From positions 14,330,001 to 14,394,000 of the forward strand of contig JAWQUS010000032.1 in assembly GCA_036365455.1 (NCBI GenBank): 64,000 nucleotides of DNA, written 5' to 3'. Shown in pieces: positions 63,119-64,000 of this stretch (its first letter is position 1; every line of letters starts with the position of its first letter). Both the position numbers and the translations under genes were made by a program. The notes under the pieces are model-generated. The model did not search any database. It saw nothing but the letters and a program-made list of their open reading frames with translations, and was not told the DNA's origin. This DNA is from Macrosoma leucophasiata (taxonomy: Eukaryota > Arthropoda > Insecta > Lepidoptera > Hedylidae).

Positions 63119-63526
63119 ATGATGAAGTTCAAATCGTTGTTCCGTAGAGGGCCAAGCCAGGGGAAGCAGGAGGCTACCCTCAAGGGCGCCCCCTCAGTCT
63201 CCAGCCTAGACTCCAAACACCACAAAGTCGCCCCAGCGAGAGATAAATCCTTAAAAATATTCGGCTCAAAAGAGAAGCTACACAAGTCGCACAAGAAAAA
63301 GGACCTGGGGAACAACAATGCTGTGCTAGAAGACCCCGAGTTGCGCGAAGGTTTGGAGTATGAAGATGGCCAGGTTAGGGGTCACGATTACGGGAGCACC
63401 GAGGAGCTGGGGGCGTCGGTAGACGAGAGGGGGTCGCAGGAGTGTGTCAGTCTGCCGGTGACGCTCAACGCTGAACACATGCCGGGGTTCCAGGAAGTCG
63501 AGCTCAGGCCTAGACCACCATCCGAG
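63119..63526 (+). CDS. Unknown protein, first coding exon
   Basis: ATGATGAAG opens a frame of exactly 136 codons up to the strong donor GAG|GTATGT at 63527; beyond it the frame runs into AT-rich intron and the reading to 63808 is not coding. Context TCAAAATG is good, and the second ATG could also serve. The peptide starts MMKFKSLFRRGPSQGKQEAT, is Lys-rich (IFGSKEKLHKSHKKKD) to about residue 65, then acidic and Gly-rich (REGLEYEDGQVRGHDYGSTE), and ends PGFQEVELRPRPPSE. No signal peptide or membrane segment; the composition is that of a disordered N-terminus of a cytoplasmic or scaffold protein. High GC and CpG compared with flanks support coding. I do not recognise the family. The gene continues past the window. 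Confidence 0.75.
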
Positions 63527-64000
63527 GTATGTTCTATGTGTTTATTTTTTAACTTATTACTTACTAGCGACAGTGATGTCGCTACGTCGCTTGTCAAAAA
63601 ATGTTTAAAAAAGAGATTTTCAACCGAATTTAAGAAATATTGTATTGATTCATCTGAATTCTGCAAAGGTTTGTTTAAGTTTAGTGTCGTTTTAATTAAT
63701 CTATTTGCTATACGTTACCACCAGATTTTTACTAGAATTATGCTTTCATATGGCCCTAACAGAATAAGTATTAGCTGTGCAGTAGCGCCAGATACAGCAA
63801 TTGGCTGAGATAGTTTTTGGCACAAATTTACCACAAATTCTACTTACCTACTTACTATGTTATCTTTTTTAAATTATTATGTAATGTTTTGTGTGTGCCT
63901 AAAAGCACCCAAGCATAAACTATATCTACAGTCCTAGAGCGTGTAATTATCTGTCATCAATCAAAAAATGTTGTTCAATACGATTTGTGCATATTCATAT
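63527..64000 (+). other. Start of intron 1 of the last gene
   Basis: GTATGT donor, then AT-rich sequence with no further acceptor-bounded coding stretch. Confidence 0.5.

Noticed and set aside
63527..63808. Coding continuation of the 63119 frame
   Set aside because: After the GTATGT donor the composition becomes AT-rich and hydrophobic with intron character; reading through is chance.

Overview
This is nuclear DNA of an insect, almost certainly a moth or butterfly (Lepidoptera). The window is AT-rich, intron-like and packed with interspersed repeats. The lepidopteran signature includes short Helitron-like elements that begin TCCCTACTAATATTATAAA or end ...CAGCTAG, non-LTR retroposon 3' ends of a type common in Lepidoptera, and RTE-, Jockey- and CR1-like reverse transcriptase remains. 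Nothing looks bacterial or viral.

Host genes are few. (1) A plus-strand gene can be pieced together from 28.6 to 38.3 kb. Its core promoter (initiator plus correctly spaced DPE) precedes a 7-codon first exon. Three further coding exons follow whose phases join without a stop (28649-28669, 29974-30029, 31104-31285, 33737-34109), and the gene then ends either at once (TGA at 34111) or in a small last exon at 38237. It encodes a basic, Ser/Pro/Lys-rich protein of about 211-216 aa that I cannot name. (2) A complete tRNA-Cys(GCA) gene lies in its second intron (30265-30336). (3) The first coding exon of another plus-strand gene (63119-63526, 136 codons, strong donor) runs off the window. Possible non-coding 5' exons lie at 9825-10010, 11394-11500 and about 36100-36290.

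Most of the rest is mobile DNA, often nested. The most abundant repeat (family A, about 285 bp, some 20 full or partial copies on both strands) is SINE-like. Other groups are tRNA-derived SINEs; a MITE family with 8-bp target-site duplications (four copies); a MITE with ACAGT...ACTGT ends, one copy of which is split by a 2.4-kb Jockey-like LINE with an 11-bp duplication; PIF/Harbinger-like elements flanked by TTA; fold-back MITEs; Helitron-like clusters; and a TIR family whose interior carries a tRNA-like cloverleaf.

The richest locus is 57480-60409. An outer TIR element flanked by TTA contains a 1.76-kb fold-back element with two inverted copies of a zinc-finger coding fragment. The outer element also contains a young, 5'-truncated Penelope-like element with an intact GIY-YIG endonuclease domain, a perfect 66-bp inverted repeat at its ends, a 34-bp terminal extension and a perfect 13-bp target-site duplication. 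A second instructive locus is 43155-45140, a CR1/Jockey-type LINE interrupted by a short retroposed insert with a 19-bp duplication and the 5' inversion expected from twin priming.

I see no CRISPR array, operon or bacterial-type regulatory element. All family names come from reading motifs by eye; none was checked against a database.
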